Shown piece by piece: positions 16,773 to 25,162 of a DNA stretch of 64,000 bases; positions within the stretch are counted from its first letter, which is position 1, and every line of letters starts with the position of its first letter. Source of the stretch: a virus; the IMG/VR virus record IMGVR_UViG_3300043409_000680, positions 1 through 64,000 of that record; one strand, written 5' to 3'. The position numbers and the translations under genes were made by a program. The notes under the pieces are model-generated. The model was given only the letters and a program-made list of their open reading frames with translations. It did not search any database and had not been told where the DNA came from.

Positions 16773-16914
16773 TATAGACTATCAAGAATTGATAGAAATA
16801 TACTCTATTCTTACGCAGTTTTATAGTGGTTGGTCTCTTACAGAGATCAAAAGTCTTTCTAACAGAGAAAGGTTTATGTGGCTAGAGATGGCTTTAAATA
16901 GACCTAGAAGATAA
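16753..16914 (+). CDS. Frameshift extension of the tail assembly chaperone
   Basis: A frame at +1 relative to the chaperone opens at 16753 and stops at 16914. It encodes ESSIDYQELIEIYSILTQF, then YSGWSLTEIKSL and SNRERFMWLEMALNRPRR, a compact helical segment that looks like real protein. It has no ATG or GTG near its beginning and no ribosome site. At CTA TTT CGA GAG TAG the Phe tRNA on TTT could slip forward to TTC, giving a fused product of about 321 residues (272 + 49). Location just before the tape measure fits. Initiation at TTG 16789 is the main alternative. Confidence 0.6.
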   Translation, partial: RIYFESSIDYQELIEIYSILTQFYSGWSLTEIKSLSNRERFMWLEMALNRPRR

Positions 16915-16933
16915 TAATAGGTGGTGAGTTCTA

Positions 16934-19900
16934 ATGGATAACACAGGTAGTAGTCCTTCTGCTGCAGGTAATATGATTACCGCTAGTGACGCTGGGTCAC
17001 TTGGCTTTGCAGTCGTGGATAAGTCAATTACATCTATGAATAAGGGTATTTTTGCCACCCTTAAAAACTCACAACTTATTGAAAAAACATGGAAAAGTAT
17101 CCATAAGTTTGCTTCCATGTCCGCTAGAATATTTGGGATAACAGGTAGGGGCGGTGGCGCTAGTAGTCTAGGTATGGGCGCAATGCCTAATACTGGACCA
17201 CTATCTGGTCAACAAAAACTAGGACTTGCTGCGGGTATTGGAACAACTGCCGCAGTGGCTGCACCAGCTTTGTTTATGGGCTTAATGCCAAATACAATGG
17301 CAGCTGTTACACAGCGCATGGCGGCAGAAACTACTGCTGGTGTAAGCGGTATGGCTCCTCGTCAAATGATCCTTGGTGCAAATAAAATCATTGCACGAGG
17401 TAATGGAGCCACTAGTGCGTATAGCCCTACAATGGCTGCTTCTGCAATGCTCTATCAAGGCGGTGTTGCTTTTGGCTCAAAAGGCTCTAAAAATATCTTT
17501 GGTGCTCTTTCAGGTCTTAGTGCGCTTACCGGCGGTACTAATGAACAAATAGCTGGAGGATACGCTAGTTGGAATAGCAATAATATGTTTAGCCTTGGTA
17601 TTCGTACTCGTGATTCAAAAGGCGAACAGCGTAAACCCCACGAAATTATAAATGAACTTTGGAGGGTTATGTATGGGGGCAAAAAGGTAACTAAAGAGCA
17701 AGTAGCTATAGTGTTTACCCCCGGATCTCCAAGCAATCTTACTGTAATGAATGCCGCTAATGGCAGCCCAGAAATGTTTAGCGTTCTTGCTAATGGTCTT
17801 TTAGCTAAAGCAACAACTAGCGGTGAAGTTAGAAACTTAACTGCAAAATCATTAGCTAGCTCAGGTGCTGCATTAGACCTTGCAGGGGTACCTAAAAACT
17901 CTATATTTAGAGCTAACTTTAGAAACAATACTGCACAAAATAAAGCATTAGGGGCAACTGAAAAAGGGCTTTCAGAAGGGTACATGAGTGCAGTAAATCT
18001 TAATGCGTCTGCAACTCAAAACATGGCCGGCTTTGCTCAGGAAATCCAAGGTGCCACTGATGCTCTCATGAAGTTTAAGGGATTTTTACAGACAATGCCA
18101 TCAACTGGTGGCGTTGGCGGCGGTATAGCTAGCGCAGTACAAACAGCTGGAAGTTTTGCTTTACAAATGGCAGTTATGAAAAAAATGATGGGCGGAGGAC
18201 CGTTATTTGTAGGCCCTAAAGGCGGTGGAGGCGCTAAACCTAGCGGACTCCTAGGACCTAACGGAATGCCTTTAGCTGCAGCGACAACAACAGCTGCTGG
18301 TCCTGGATTTATGAGTTTTTTAACTAGAGGAGGTAAGCTTACTCCAACAGGAGTTTTAGGTGCAGGCTCAGTTGCATCAAAAGTTGGTAGAGCTGGACTT
18401 GCTCTTGGAGTCTATGCGGGAGGAGAATTTTTACAAAAATGGTTAAATAAAAAAGGAAAAAATTTACCTGGTTGGGCAAAATGGGCAGGTAACTTTGCGT
18501 ATGATCTTGGTCAAGGTGCTTTAACTGGGCTAGCAGCTGGAGGATTACCTGGAGCCATTGCTGGAACTGCTGCTGGTGGTATTGGAAACCTTGCTACTGG
18601 AACAGGTATGGGTGGAGATAATCCTTCTGCTGGTAGCTCTAGTGGTGGAAAAACTAGTGGTTTAACTTTACAGCCGCCTGTTAAAGGACCTATTTCATCT
18701 GATTTTGGACCAAGACAAGCAGCACATGATAAGAATCCAGAAGTTAGTGCAAAACATAGCGGAATTGATTATGCTGTACCGGTAGGAACATCAGTTGCAG
18801 CTGCTGGTGATGGAATAGTTACTGAAACTGGTCTTCACAGACAATATGGAAACTATGTGATTATCAAACACGGTAGAAAATCTACTCTATACGCCCACCT
18901 AAGTAAGATTATGGTTGGAACAGGTAAAAGAGTAAAGGGTGGAGAGACAATTGCTTTATCCGGTGGTAGAAAAGGATCTTCGGGTGCTGGTAGTTCTACT
19001 GGTCCACACGTTCACTTTGAAGTAAGAAACAATGGTGGTGTTGCTGCCCAAGGTCGTGAAAATCCTCATGGATTTTTTGGTCAACTAGTTAGCAGCCTTA
19101 AATCAGCAGGCACAACCGGACTCAATATGATTAAAAAAGCAGTTAATACCGTTACTGGAAAGGATATCTTTTCATATAGTAATACTGCTTCTAACGAAAA
19201 TCCTTTTGATTTTAGTCGTACCAGCGATGTCATTGGTATAAATAATACTAGTATTGCTAGTGCAATGAAGTACGCTTACCGTTCAGGTGCACCAATTTCA
19301 TTTGCAGATATTCAAGGTTCTACTGAAGGCGGAGGTGCTGGGTCGTATAGCTTTAATGCTAAGATACCTGGTAAAAACGGAGAATTTATTAATACTAACG
19401 TAAATGCTAATGTTGACCCAGGTATCAATAAAGTTAGCGGAGATAAGGGCGGTATGGGAGGAGGCAGTAGAGCAGGTTTAATTAGGCTTCTTTACAACGC
19501 AGGCTTTAAAGGAAAAGCCTTAGAGACAGCTTTTGCTGTAGCTTTGGCAGAATCCGGTGGGCGAACTCATGCACATAATGGAGTAGCACCTGATGATTCT
19601 TACGGCATGTTCCAAATCAATATGATCGGTGATTTAAAGGGCGCCCGCCTATCTAAAAAATGGCGTAGTGCTGATGGCTCTAAGTTTAAATTATCCAACG
19701 TGGAAGATCTATATGATCCTATGCTGAATGCTAAAGTGGCCTATCATATGACTAAGCACGGTACTAATTGGTCTAGATGGTCTACGTACACTGGTGGAAA
19801 GTTTGTTGAGTTTCTAGATGATGCTCGTACAGCAGCCATAAAAGCAAAAATTCCATCATATGATGTGGGAACTAAAAGAGTCCCTAAAGATCAAATTGCT

Positions 19901-20113
19901 ACTGTTCACAAAGATGAAATGATTCTTACTGCAAAAGAAGCAGAGAAAGTACGCAATGCTGTCTCCCCTTCTGGTGGGAGCACTGCTAATATTAACGTTA
20001 ATATGAAAGTTACTCTTAACAATTCTTCTCCACAACAAGCTCAACAACTTCTAGCCTTCTTTAAAAAGCAGTTGAAGGAAGAACTTAAAAGTGAAGGGTT
20101 AGGTATATTCTAA
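16934..20113 (+). CDS. Tape measure protein with M23 peptidase and lysozyme-like domains
   Basis: This 1059-residue protein is long, Ala/Gly-rich and helical in its first half, with hydrophobic stretches around residues 85-130, as in tape measures. Residues about 590-710 form an M23 (LytM-type) endopeptidase with the metal ligands His608 and Asp612 (HSGIDYAVP) and His692/His694 (HVHFE). Residues about 850-970 resemble a transglycosylase: AVALAESGGRTHAH with Glu873, then DDSYGMFQINM and a Tyr/His-rich end. The protein sets tail length and probably also cuts peptidoglycan during DNA entry. A chaperone with frameshift precedes it, as expected. Confidence 0.88.
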   Translation: MDNTGSSPSAAGNMITASDAGSLGFAVVDKSITSMNKGIFATLKNSQLIEKTWKSIHKFASMSARIFGITGRGGGASSLGMGAMPNTGPLSGQQKLGLAAGIGTTAAVAAPALFMGLMPNTMAAVTQRMAAETTAGVSGMAPRQMILGANKIIARGNGATSAYSPTMAASAMLYQGGVAFGSKGSKNIFGALSGLSALTGGTNEQIAGGYASWNSNNMFSLGIRTRDSKGEQRKPHEIINELWRVMYGGKKVTKEQVAIVFTPGSPSNLTVMNAANGSPEMFSVLANGLLAKATTSGEVRNLTAKSLASSGAALDLAGVPKNSIFRANFRNNTAQNKALGATEKGLSEGYMSAVNLNASATQNMAGFAQEIQGATDALMKFKGFLQTMPSTGGVGGGIASAVQTAGSFALQMAVMKKMMGGGPLFVGPKGGGGAKPSGLLGPNGMPLAAATTTAAGPGFMSFLTRGGKLTPTGVLGAGSVASKVGRAGLALGVYAGGEFLQKWLNKKGKNLPGWAKWAGNFAYDLGQGALTGLAAGGLPGAIAGTAAGGIGNLATGTGMGGDNPSAGSSSGGKTSGLTLQPPVKGPISSDFGPRQAAHDKNPEVSAKHSGIDYAVPVGTSVAAAGDGIVTETGLHRQYGNYVIIKHGRKSTLYAHLSKIMVGTGKRVKGGETIALSGGRKGSSGAGSSTGPHVHFEVRNNGGVAAQGRENPHGFFGQLVSSLKSAGTTGLNMIKKAVNTVTGKDIFSYSNTASNENPFDFSRTSDVIGINNTSIASAMKYAYRSGAPISFADIQGSTEGGGAGSYSFNAKIPGKNGEFINTNVNANVDPGINKVSGDKGGMGGGSRAGLIRLLYNAGFKGKALETAFAVALAESGGRTHAHNGVAPDDSYGMFQINMIGDLKGARLSKKWRSADGSKFKLSNVEDLYDPMLNAKVAYHMTKHGTNWSRWSTYTGGKFVEFLDDARTAAIKAKIPSYDVGTKRVPKDQIATVHKDEMILTAKEAEKVRNAVSPSGGSTANINVNMKVTLNNSSPQQAQQLLAFFKKQLKEELKSEGLGIF

Positions 20114-21636
20114 TGGCCTATGTGTATGACGTTACGGCTCGGGAGTATGATAATACAACCGCCACGCTAGGCGGCACTGCTTTAAATGGAAGCCCTAAAG
20201 TAAGCGTAAGCTCTGTAATTAGGTACATAGTTAAAATCTATGAATCAGATGGTACTACCAGATACAGTGGTACGGGTGTAAGTGTACATTGGGGAGTTGT
20301 TGCTAGTCAACCTAAAAATATTACTTGGGAAGATTATTTTAAGGTAAAAGGGATGCCGGATAATCTTAACTTTGTGGCAGATATTTCAGGTAAGGGCCCA
20401 TCTACAATAACCCCAACTTTTACAGTGGAAGTAAATGGAGACGCAGCTACTTTACAGGGATCAATTGCTACTCCTATCTTTACTTTAGCTACTGTTACTA
20501 CACTACCTACAGTACCAAGCCAAATTACCGCTGATTTAGTTGGTACTAACTCTTCTACAAAGGATGTTTACTATAATCCTTGTCCAGATGCGGTAAATAA
20601 TGTGTGGGCAGCGGATATTAAAACTTTATCTGGCCTTACCTATAACCATGTAATTAAGTTTTATAAAAAAGATGGAAGTGCTGGTGCTACAGCAATATCC
20701 TATGGAACAGAGTATCAAAGGGTTTTAAAATACCTTCTTGATTTTAAATCTGGAATTTTTTGCCCGTCAAATAGAAAAGCTATAACAGGATCTAGTTCTT
20801 TTAATACAACAGCCTATACTGGACCTAGATGGAATCCCCCTAATCATAAAGGCACACGTGGGGACTCCCATGGAGAACGTACAGCAGGTGGTCATGCAGC
20901 AAAAGATACGAGACTTGGATACATGTACTCTAATACAGATTATAAGAGCAGTACACTTAATAAGCCTGTTTTAATGTCAACCACTGGCAAATCTCCAATT
21001 GCTGAAAACGCTGCGTGGGGATTTAGATTTCATTATAATCCTGGTGACTTTAGTTATCAAACTTCTGTAATGGAGGGTTTAAATATAGAATCAATTCAAA
21101 AAGACCCTACTCTTATAGTACCTGGTAATACTAGTATTACTTTAGGTCTTGTATTAAACCGCCAATTAGATATGCACTTGCTGGACCCAGCAAACCCAGA
21201 ACGTTCTAAATGGGCTAGTCATTATGAAACAAGCTCTGTTCGTGGATCTTTGACAGAAGATCAATTAAATAACTTTTGGACTAGAGGTACGGAGTATGAT
21301 TTAGAGTTCTTTTATAGAATTGTGTCTGCTATGGAACCAACTAAACGAACTCTATTAACAAATGGGGATATTACTTCAGATCTTGGGTTTGTAACCGTAC
21401 AGCCCTTTTGGTTAACACTCCATGATAATATGAACTACTTTGTCAAGTTACAGAATATTAGTGTTTTTCATAGAGCATTTACAAAGAATATGGTTCCATA
21501 CTTAACTGAAGTTACTTTAACAATGACACGAATGATGACACCAGAGCTTAATGTTACAGACATTGTAAATAAAACTACTGTTTCATATGATCCTCGTTCT
21601 GGTTTAAAGGTAGATTTTAACGGAGGTACGCCATGA
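20113..21636 (+). CDS. Tail/baseplate structural protein
   Basis: The 507-residue protein overlaps the tape measure stop by one base and the next start by four. It has segments WGFRFHYNPGDFSYQTSVMEG, LGLVLNRQLDMHLL and FWLTLHDNMNYFVKLQNISV, a beta-rich pattern typical of distal tail or hub-proximal proteins. I do not recognise the family. Its place between tape measure and the LysM-like gp53-type gene supports a baseplate role. Confidence 0.6.
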   Translation: MAYVYDVTAREYDNTTATLGGTALNGSPKVSVSSVIRYIVKIYESDGTTRYSGTGVSVHWGVVASQPKNITWEDYFKVKGMPDNLNFVADISGKGPSTITPTFTVEVNGDAATLQGSIATPIFTLATVTTLPTVPSQITADLVGTNSSTKDVYYNPCPDAVNNVWAADIKTLSGLTYNHVIKFYKKDGSAGATAISYGTEYQRVLKYLLDFKSGIFCPSNRKAITGSSSFNTTAYTGPRWNPPNHKGTRGDSHGERTAGGHAAKDTRLGYMYSNTDYKSSTLNKPVLMSTTGKSPIAENAAWGFRFHYNPGDFSYQTSVMEGLNIESIQKDPTLIVPGNTSITLGLVLNRQLDMHLLDPANPERSKWASHYETSSVRGSLTEDQLNNFWTRGTEYDLEFFYRIVSAMEPTKRTLLTNGDITSDLGFVTVQPFWLTLHDNMNYFVKLQNISVFHRAFTKNMVPYLTEVTLTMTRMMTPELNVTDIVNKTTVSYDPRSGLKVDFNGGTP

Positions 21637-21914
21637 TAACTAGACTTTCACGCTATTTTAATGGAAAGTTATTTCAACCAAAACACAAGTATACAAGTGT
21701 ACAAAATATTGTTGTAGACCGAACGTTTCCTTACTTTCAAAAAATAAGTTATCTTGATTACACCTGGATTTATGGAGATAGTTTAGGAGCATTAGCAGAA
21801 AAATATTTAGGGAATTCAAAGCTATGGTGGAGAATTATGGAGATTAATCAAGAGATTAGTGATCCATTCTCTATAGCTCCCGGCACTGTAATTAGGATTC
21901 CATATGGCTCTTGA
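21633..21914 (+). CDS. LysM-like baseplate protein (gp53/X-type)
   Basis: This 93-residue protein ends in a LysM-like fold (IYGDSLGALAEKYLGNSKLWWRIMEIN, split, then PFSIAPGTVIRIPY). Small LysM-containing proteins such as P2 gpX-type or T4 gp53-type attach the hub to the wedges or the tube. It overlaps both neighbours, so the three hub genes are translated together. Confidence 0.75.
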   Translation: MITRLSRYFNGKLFQPKHKYTSVQNIVVDRTFPYFQKISYLDYTWIYGDSLGALAEKYLGNSKLWWRIMEINQEISDPFSIAPGTVIRIPYGS

Positions 21915-22743
21915 TCCAAAACTTGCTGCCAAGATTACCGTAACTGATGCGGATGATAGTGCTTTTGCTGTTGAATTTCCTAAATCACCTGATATTCAGT
22001 TTTTCTTAGTAAGTGCTAACTTGCATCAAGCTGCCGAAAGACATGAACGCCTTACTCTATACTTTAAAGGTGTTCCAACAGATCAAACTATGTCAATAGC
22101 TGCAGATGACCCTGTAATTTTTAAATACAGACGTGGTTTAGAGAGCGCTACTTTTAACGGCTATGTTCACAGTATCACACAGGAAAACACTCAAAATAAT
22201 AATGAGACCTCTGTGACTTGTGTAGGCGCAACATACTATATGAAAGACACAGATCAGCAAATCTATAAGAATGTTAGCGCTGATCAAGTTGTATCAAAAA
22301 TTGCAAGGAAATACGGGTTTACACCAATTACTCAAATACACCCTAGAAAGAGAAAATCTATTGTTCAAGCTGGATTAACCGACTGGCAAATGCTTACTAG
22401 CCTTGCTAGACAAACTGGTTATGCCCTATATTCATCTAATACATTTCTTGTCTTTATGTCTAAGGACAAGATTTATAATGATAAAAAAGTTAACGCCCCA
22501 TACTTTTTTTATGTATCAGAAGAAGATGCTCCTACTACACCTTTTGGATTGCGTATGTACGGAACTATTCTTAATTATACTATTGAAGTATCAGATCAAT
22601 CACCAGAGTCAGGAAGAGTAGTTGATCGAGTTCTTACTGGACGCAACAATCTTACAGGCACTGCTATTAAAGACACAATAGTATACACAAAACCTGCTTC
22701 TGGAACAAGTGCTGCTATACCTGGGGAGACTTACTTTGAATAA
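21904..22743 (+). CDS. Baseplate hub protein, N-terminal part (gpD/gp27-like)
   Basis: This 279-residue protein resembles the late-control gpD/gp27 hub family. It has a first beta-barrel (FFLVSANLHQAAERHERLTL, then DPVIFKYRRG and FNGYVHSITQ) and a segment like the LysM-linked central part (SADQVVSKIARKYGFTPI, then QAGLTDWQMLTSLARQTGY). It ends where such proteins normally continue into the second barrel; that part seems to be encoded by the next gene, so the hub may be split into two chains. Confidence 0.65.
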   Translation: MALDPKLAAKITVTDADDSAFAVEFPKSPDIQFFLVSANLHQAAERHERLTLYFKGVPTDQTMSIAADDPVIFKYRRGLESATFNGYVHSITQENTQNNNETSVTCVGATYYMKDTDQQIYKNVSADQVVSKIARKYGFTPITQIHPRKRKSIVQAGLTDWQMLTSLARQTGYALYSSNTFLVFMSKDKIYNDKKVNAPYFFYVSEEDAPTTPFGLRMYGTILNYTIEVSDQSPESGRVVDRVLTGRNNLTGTAIKDTIVYTKPASGTSAAIPGETYFE

Positions 22744-24004
22744 ATCTCCTTTTACAAATGTCTTACCTAATGCTACGCCAAAGGCAAAGTTTAAACGGCA
22801 TCAAGTTCATGAGGTCATTGATAACTTAAGTGATGCTAGGCATATAGGTAGAGACTACGCTTTAGCTACTAGATACACTCACCGTATGTTAGTAACTATT
22901 GCCGCTTCTCCTAATATTCGCCCTTACGACCCAATTTACCTAGACGGTTTATTAAATGGTTTATCAGGATATTGGACAGTATTAGAAGTTCAACATCTTT
23001 TTAACTCTCCACAAGCTAACTACACTATGAAACTACTAGTGGGAGCAGATGTACTTGGTGATGTCAACCCAAATGCTGGGGAAGCTTCTCAATTAAGAAA
23101 CCTAAATGATTCTTTAATAAACCAAAATATCACAGAAAGCGCCTCTACTTTACTAGACACTTCCTTTAGTACTCCAGTAGATGCTGCTAACACATCTTCT
23201 TTATCTTTAATCACTAGTGATGTAGTTGCTCCTGTGGGGATGTTTATGATTAGTAGTACCCCTACCACTGAACTGGTTTCAACACCTACACCTGATTTCT
23301 CTATTGTTAAACGCCCAGTTTCCTGGCAAAGCCCTACACAAACAACTCTTACAACAACACCAACAGCCTCTGCGATGCCTAGCACATCTGCTACGGCAAC
23401 AGTACCGACTCTTACAAGCGTATCTGCCGTAGTCAATACCGGTACAACCTATAATGCCGGCACAGTAACAGTAACTGTAGCCCCACAGACTACTGGTGGC
23501 TCAGACATTACCCTATACACCGTTACGACTACACCTACAACAAGCACATTTACAAGCACTACCTCAACTGTTACTGTTACTGGCCTGTCTTCTAATACTT
23601 CATATGTATTTAAAGGCAAGGCAACTAACGCAGTAGGTAACTCGACTATCCTTTCAAGCTCTAATACATTAGTAACAACTACGCCTCAGGCACCTACTAT
23701 TGGTGCAGCTACTAAGATTAATGGGACTACGGTGACCGTAGCCTACACCGCAGGAAACACAGGGGGCTCTGCAATAACTGGATACACTGTGGTATCAAGC
23801 CCAAGCGTGAGTGGACTTATAGTTACTGGGGGATCTGGTATACTGAGTGTGTCTGGGGCATTTGCTAAAAATACGTCGTATACTTTTACCGTTGCTGCAG
23901 TAAATGCAAACGGCACGGGGGCGTATAGTGGCTCTTCTAATGCAGTTACAGGATTAGGGTCATCTAGTATGACCAACGCTAAAGTTTACTTTATGAAGGG
24001 ATAG
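22736..24004 (+). CDS. Baseplate hub protein, C-terminal part with FN3 domains
   Basis: I prefer the TTG at 22736, 7 bases after GGGGAG, which overlaps the previous gene by 8 bases; a GTG at 22709 is the alternative. Residues about 30-110 (GRDYALATRYTHRMLVTIAA, PYDPIYLDGL, YWTVLEVQHLF, YTMKLLVGAD) look like the second barrel of a gpD-type hub. A Ser/Thr-rich linker follows, then two FN3 domains (about 225-325 and 330-415) related to those at 10112 and 10552. The product is about 422 residues. FN3 domains on a hub are unusual and may be surface-exposed. Confidence 0.6.
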   Translation: MNKSPFTNVLPNATPKAKFKRHQVHEVIDNLSDARHIGRDYALATRYTHRMLVTIAASPNIRPYDPIYLDGLLNGLSGYWTVLEVQHLFNSPQANYTMKLLVGADVLGDVNPNAGEASQLRNLNDSLINQNITESASTLLDTSFSTPVDAANTSSLSLITSDVVAPVGMFMISSTPTTELVSTPTPDFSIVKRPVSWQSPTQTTLTTTPTASAMPSTSATATVPTLTSVSAVVNTGTTYNAGTVTVTVAPQTTGGSDITLYTVTTTPTTSTFTSTTSTVTVTGLSSNTSYVFKGKATNAVGNSTILSSSNTLVTTTPQAPTIGAATKINGTTVTVAYTAGNTGGSAITGYTVVSSPSVSGLIVTGGSGILSVSGAFAKNTSYTFTVAAVNANGTGAYSGSSNAVTGLGSSSMTNAKVYFMKG

Positions 24005-24007
24005 AAG

Positions 24008-24337
24008 ATGGCTAGCGGACTTTTAGGAAAAGCTATACCGGCTCTTAATACGTGGAATAACGTATACACCGTTCCAACAGGAACATTAGCTAGTATAAGC
24101 ATTAATGCGTGTAATCAGTCAACTACTGTTCCGGCAACCATTGATATAGTAATTTCTACCTCCTCTACTTTAGGAGGAATAACAACTAGCGAATATCTAA
24201 TGGCTGCTACTGCTCTACCTGTATCCTCGGTAATTGAGCGTAGCGGTCTTGTTACTGATGATGTAAACGGAAAATACGTTTGGGTCAGGGCGTCTACTGC
24301 AAACGTATCATTTCAAGTATACGGGTATGAGGAGTAA
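24008..24337 (+). CDS. Small beta-structured tail-associated protein, paralogue of the gene at 9781
   Basis: The 109-residue protein shares the SI[NT][AI]CNQ motif and the closing strand pair ([VF]V.AST..[VM]SF.V[YF]G.E) with the protein at 9781. Here it sits between the hub and spike genes. It is probably a decoration or adaptor on the baseplate. No enzyme motif is present. Confidence 0.55.
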   Translation: MASGLLGKAIPALNTWNNVYTVPTGTLASISINACNQSTTVPATIDIVISTSSTLGGITTSEYLMAATALPVSSVIERSGLVTDDVNGKYVWVRASTANVSFQVYGYEE

Positions 24338-24339
24338 AA

Positions 24340-24777
24340 ATGAATGAGCTTGAATATAACCTAGATCCTCAAGGCCGTATACGTTTTCCCGGAGTATATT
24401 CTGCTAAAGTTATTTCTATTAACGACCCTTTAAATAAAAGCCGTATTCAAGTAACAGTTGACCAGCCTACTGGTTCAAAGGTAACCTCTTGGGCACAGGC
24501 TTGTTTACCCGTTCATCAAAACGCTATTCACCCTGATCACAACCCCCACTTAGCTACTTTTACTACCACTTCTGCTGGAGATCCCTCTCATACCCATAGC
24601 GTAACAGTATCTTTTGATAACCATGCCCACGTAGCCTCAACAGATCCCCAAGAAACTGATACCGTGAACGAGCATACAGCACACCGAATTATCCCTAGAA
24701 TAGGACAATTAGTATGGGTCATGTTTATAGCAGGAGACCCTGATCACCCAGTCTGGATAGGAGTGCAGCATGACTAA
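24340..24777 (+). CDS. Baseplate spike protein (gp5/gpV-like OB-fold) with His-rich insert
   Basis: Residues 8-50 and 116-145 form the split OB-fold of phage spikes (FPGVYSAKVISINDPLNKSR, and IIPRIGQLVWVMFIAGDPD with HPVWIGVQHD). Between the halves lies an insert with ten histidines between residues 59 and 115, in motifs HPDHNPH, HTH, HAH and EHTAH. Known spike tips hold an iron ion through HxH motifs, so a metal site is plausible. The protein is short (145 residues) and lacks the usual C-terminal beta-helix. It overlaps the gp25-like gene by 8 bases. Confidence 0.75.
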   Translation: MNELEYNLDPQGRIRFPGVYSAKVISINDPLNKSRIQVTVDQPTGSKVTSWAQACLPVHQNAIHPDHNPHLATFTTTSAGDPSHTHSVTVSFDNHAHVASTDPQETDTVNEHTAHRIIPRIGQLVWVMFIAGDPDHPVWIGVQHD

Positions 24778-25162
24778 AGCGATAAACTTTCCGTTTAACT
24801 TTAGAGGCAATGGCACACTTATTGAAACTGAGGACATAGCTAAGATTTATGTAGACAGAGTACTGACACTCTTGTCTACAAATACCGGTCAGCGCCCCAT
24901 GGCTCAAACCTATGGCACAGACCTTTCTGAGGCGTTATTTGAAAATGATAACAAATTAGAAGCAGCTGTAAAGGAAGCGGTTACCTCTTCTTTAAATAGA
25001 TGGATTCCAGAGGTTGTGGCAGAGGAAATCATAGTCGGAATGCCTGATGAAACAGGCATTGCTGAAGTAGATATTCGGTTGCGTTTACCAAATAACGTAA
25101 CTACAGCTGTACAGATAAACACTGCTATTTTCTATGCTGACGGGAAGATTACACAACAATGA
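24770..25162 (+). CDS. gp25/gpW-like baseplate wedge protein
   Basis: This 130-residue protein has the gp25-like fold: INFPFNFRGNGTLIETEDIA, LSTNTGQRPMAQTYGTDLSE, then a helical EAAVKEAVTSSLNRWIPEV and a closing beta region. gp25-family proteins belong to the conserved core wedge and contact the first sheath ring. The overlap with both neighbours and the order spike - gp25 - J is the standard one. Confidence 0.9.
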   Translation: MTKAINFPFNFRGNGTLIETEDIAKIYVDRVLTLLSTNTGQRPMAQTYGTDLSEALFENDNKLEAAVKEAVTSSLNRWIPEVVAEEIIVGMPDETGIAEVDIRLRLPNNVTTAVQINTAIFYADGKITQQ

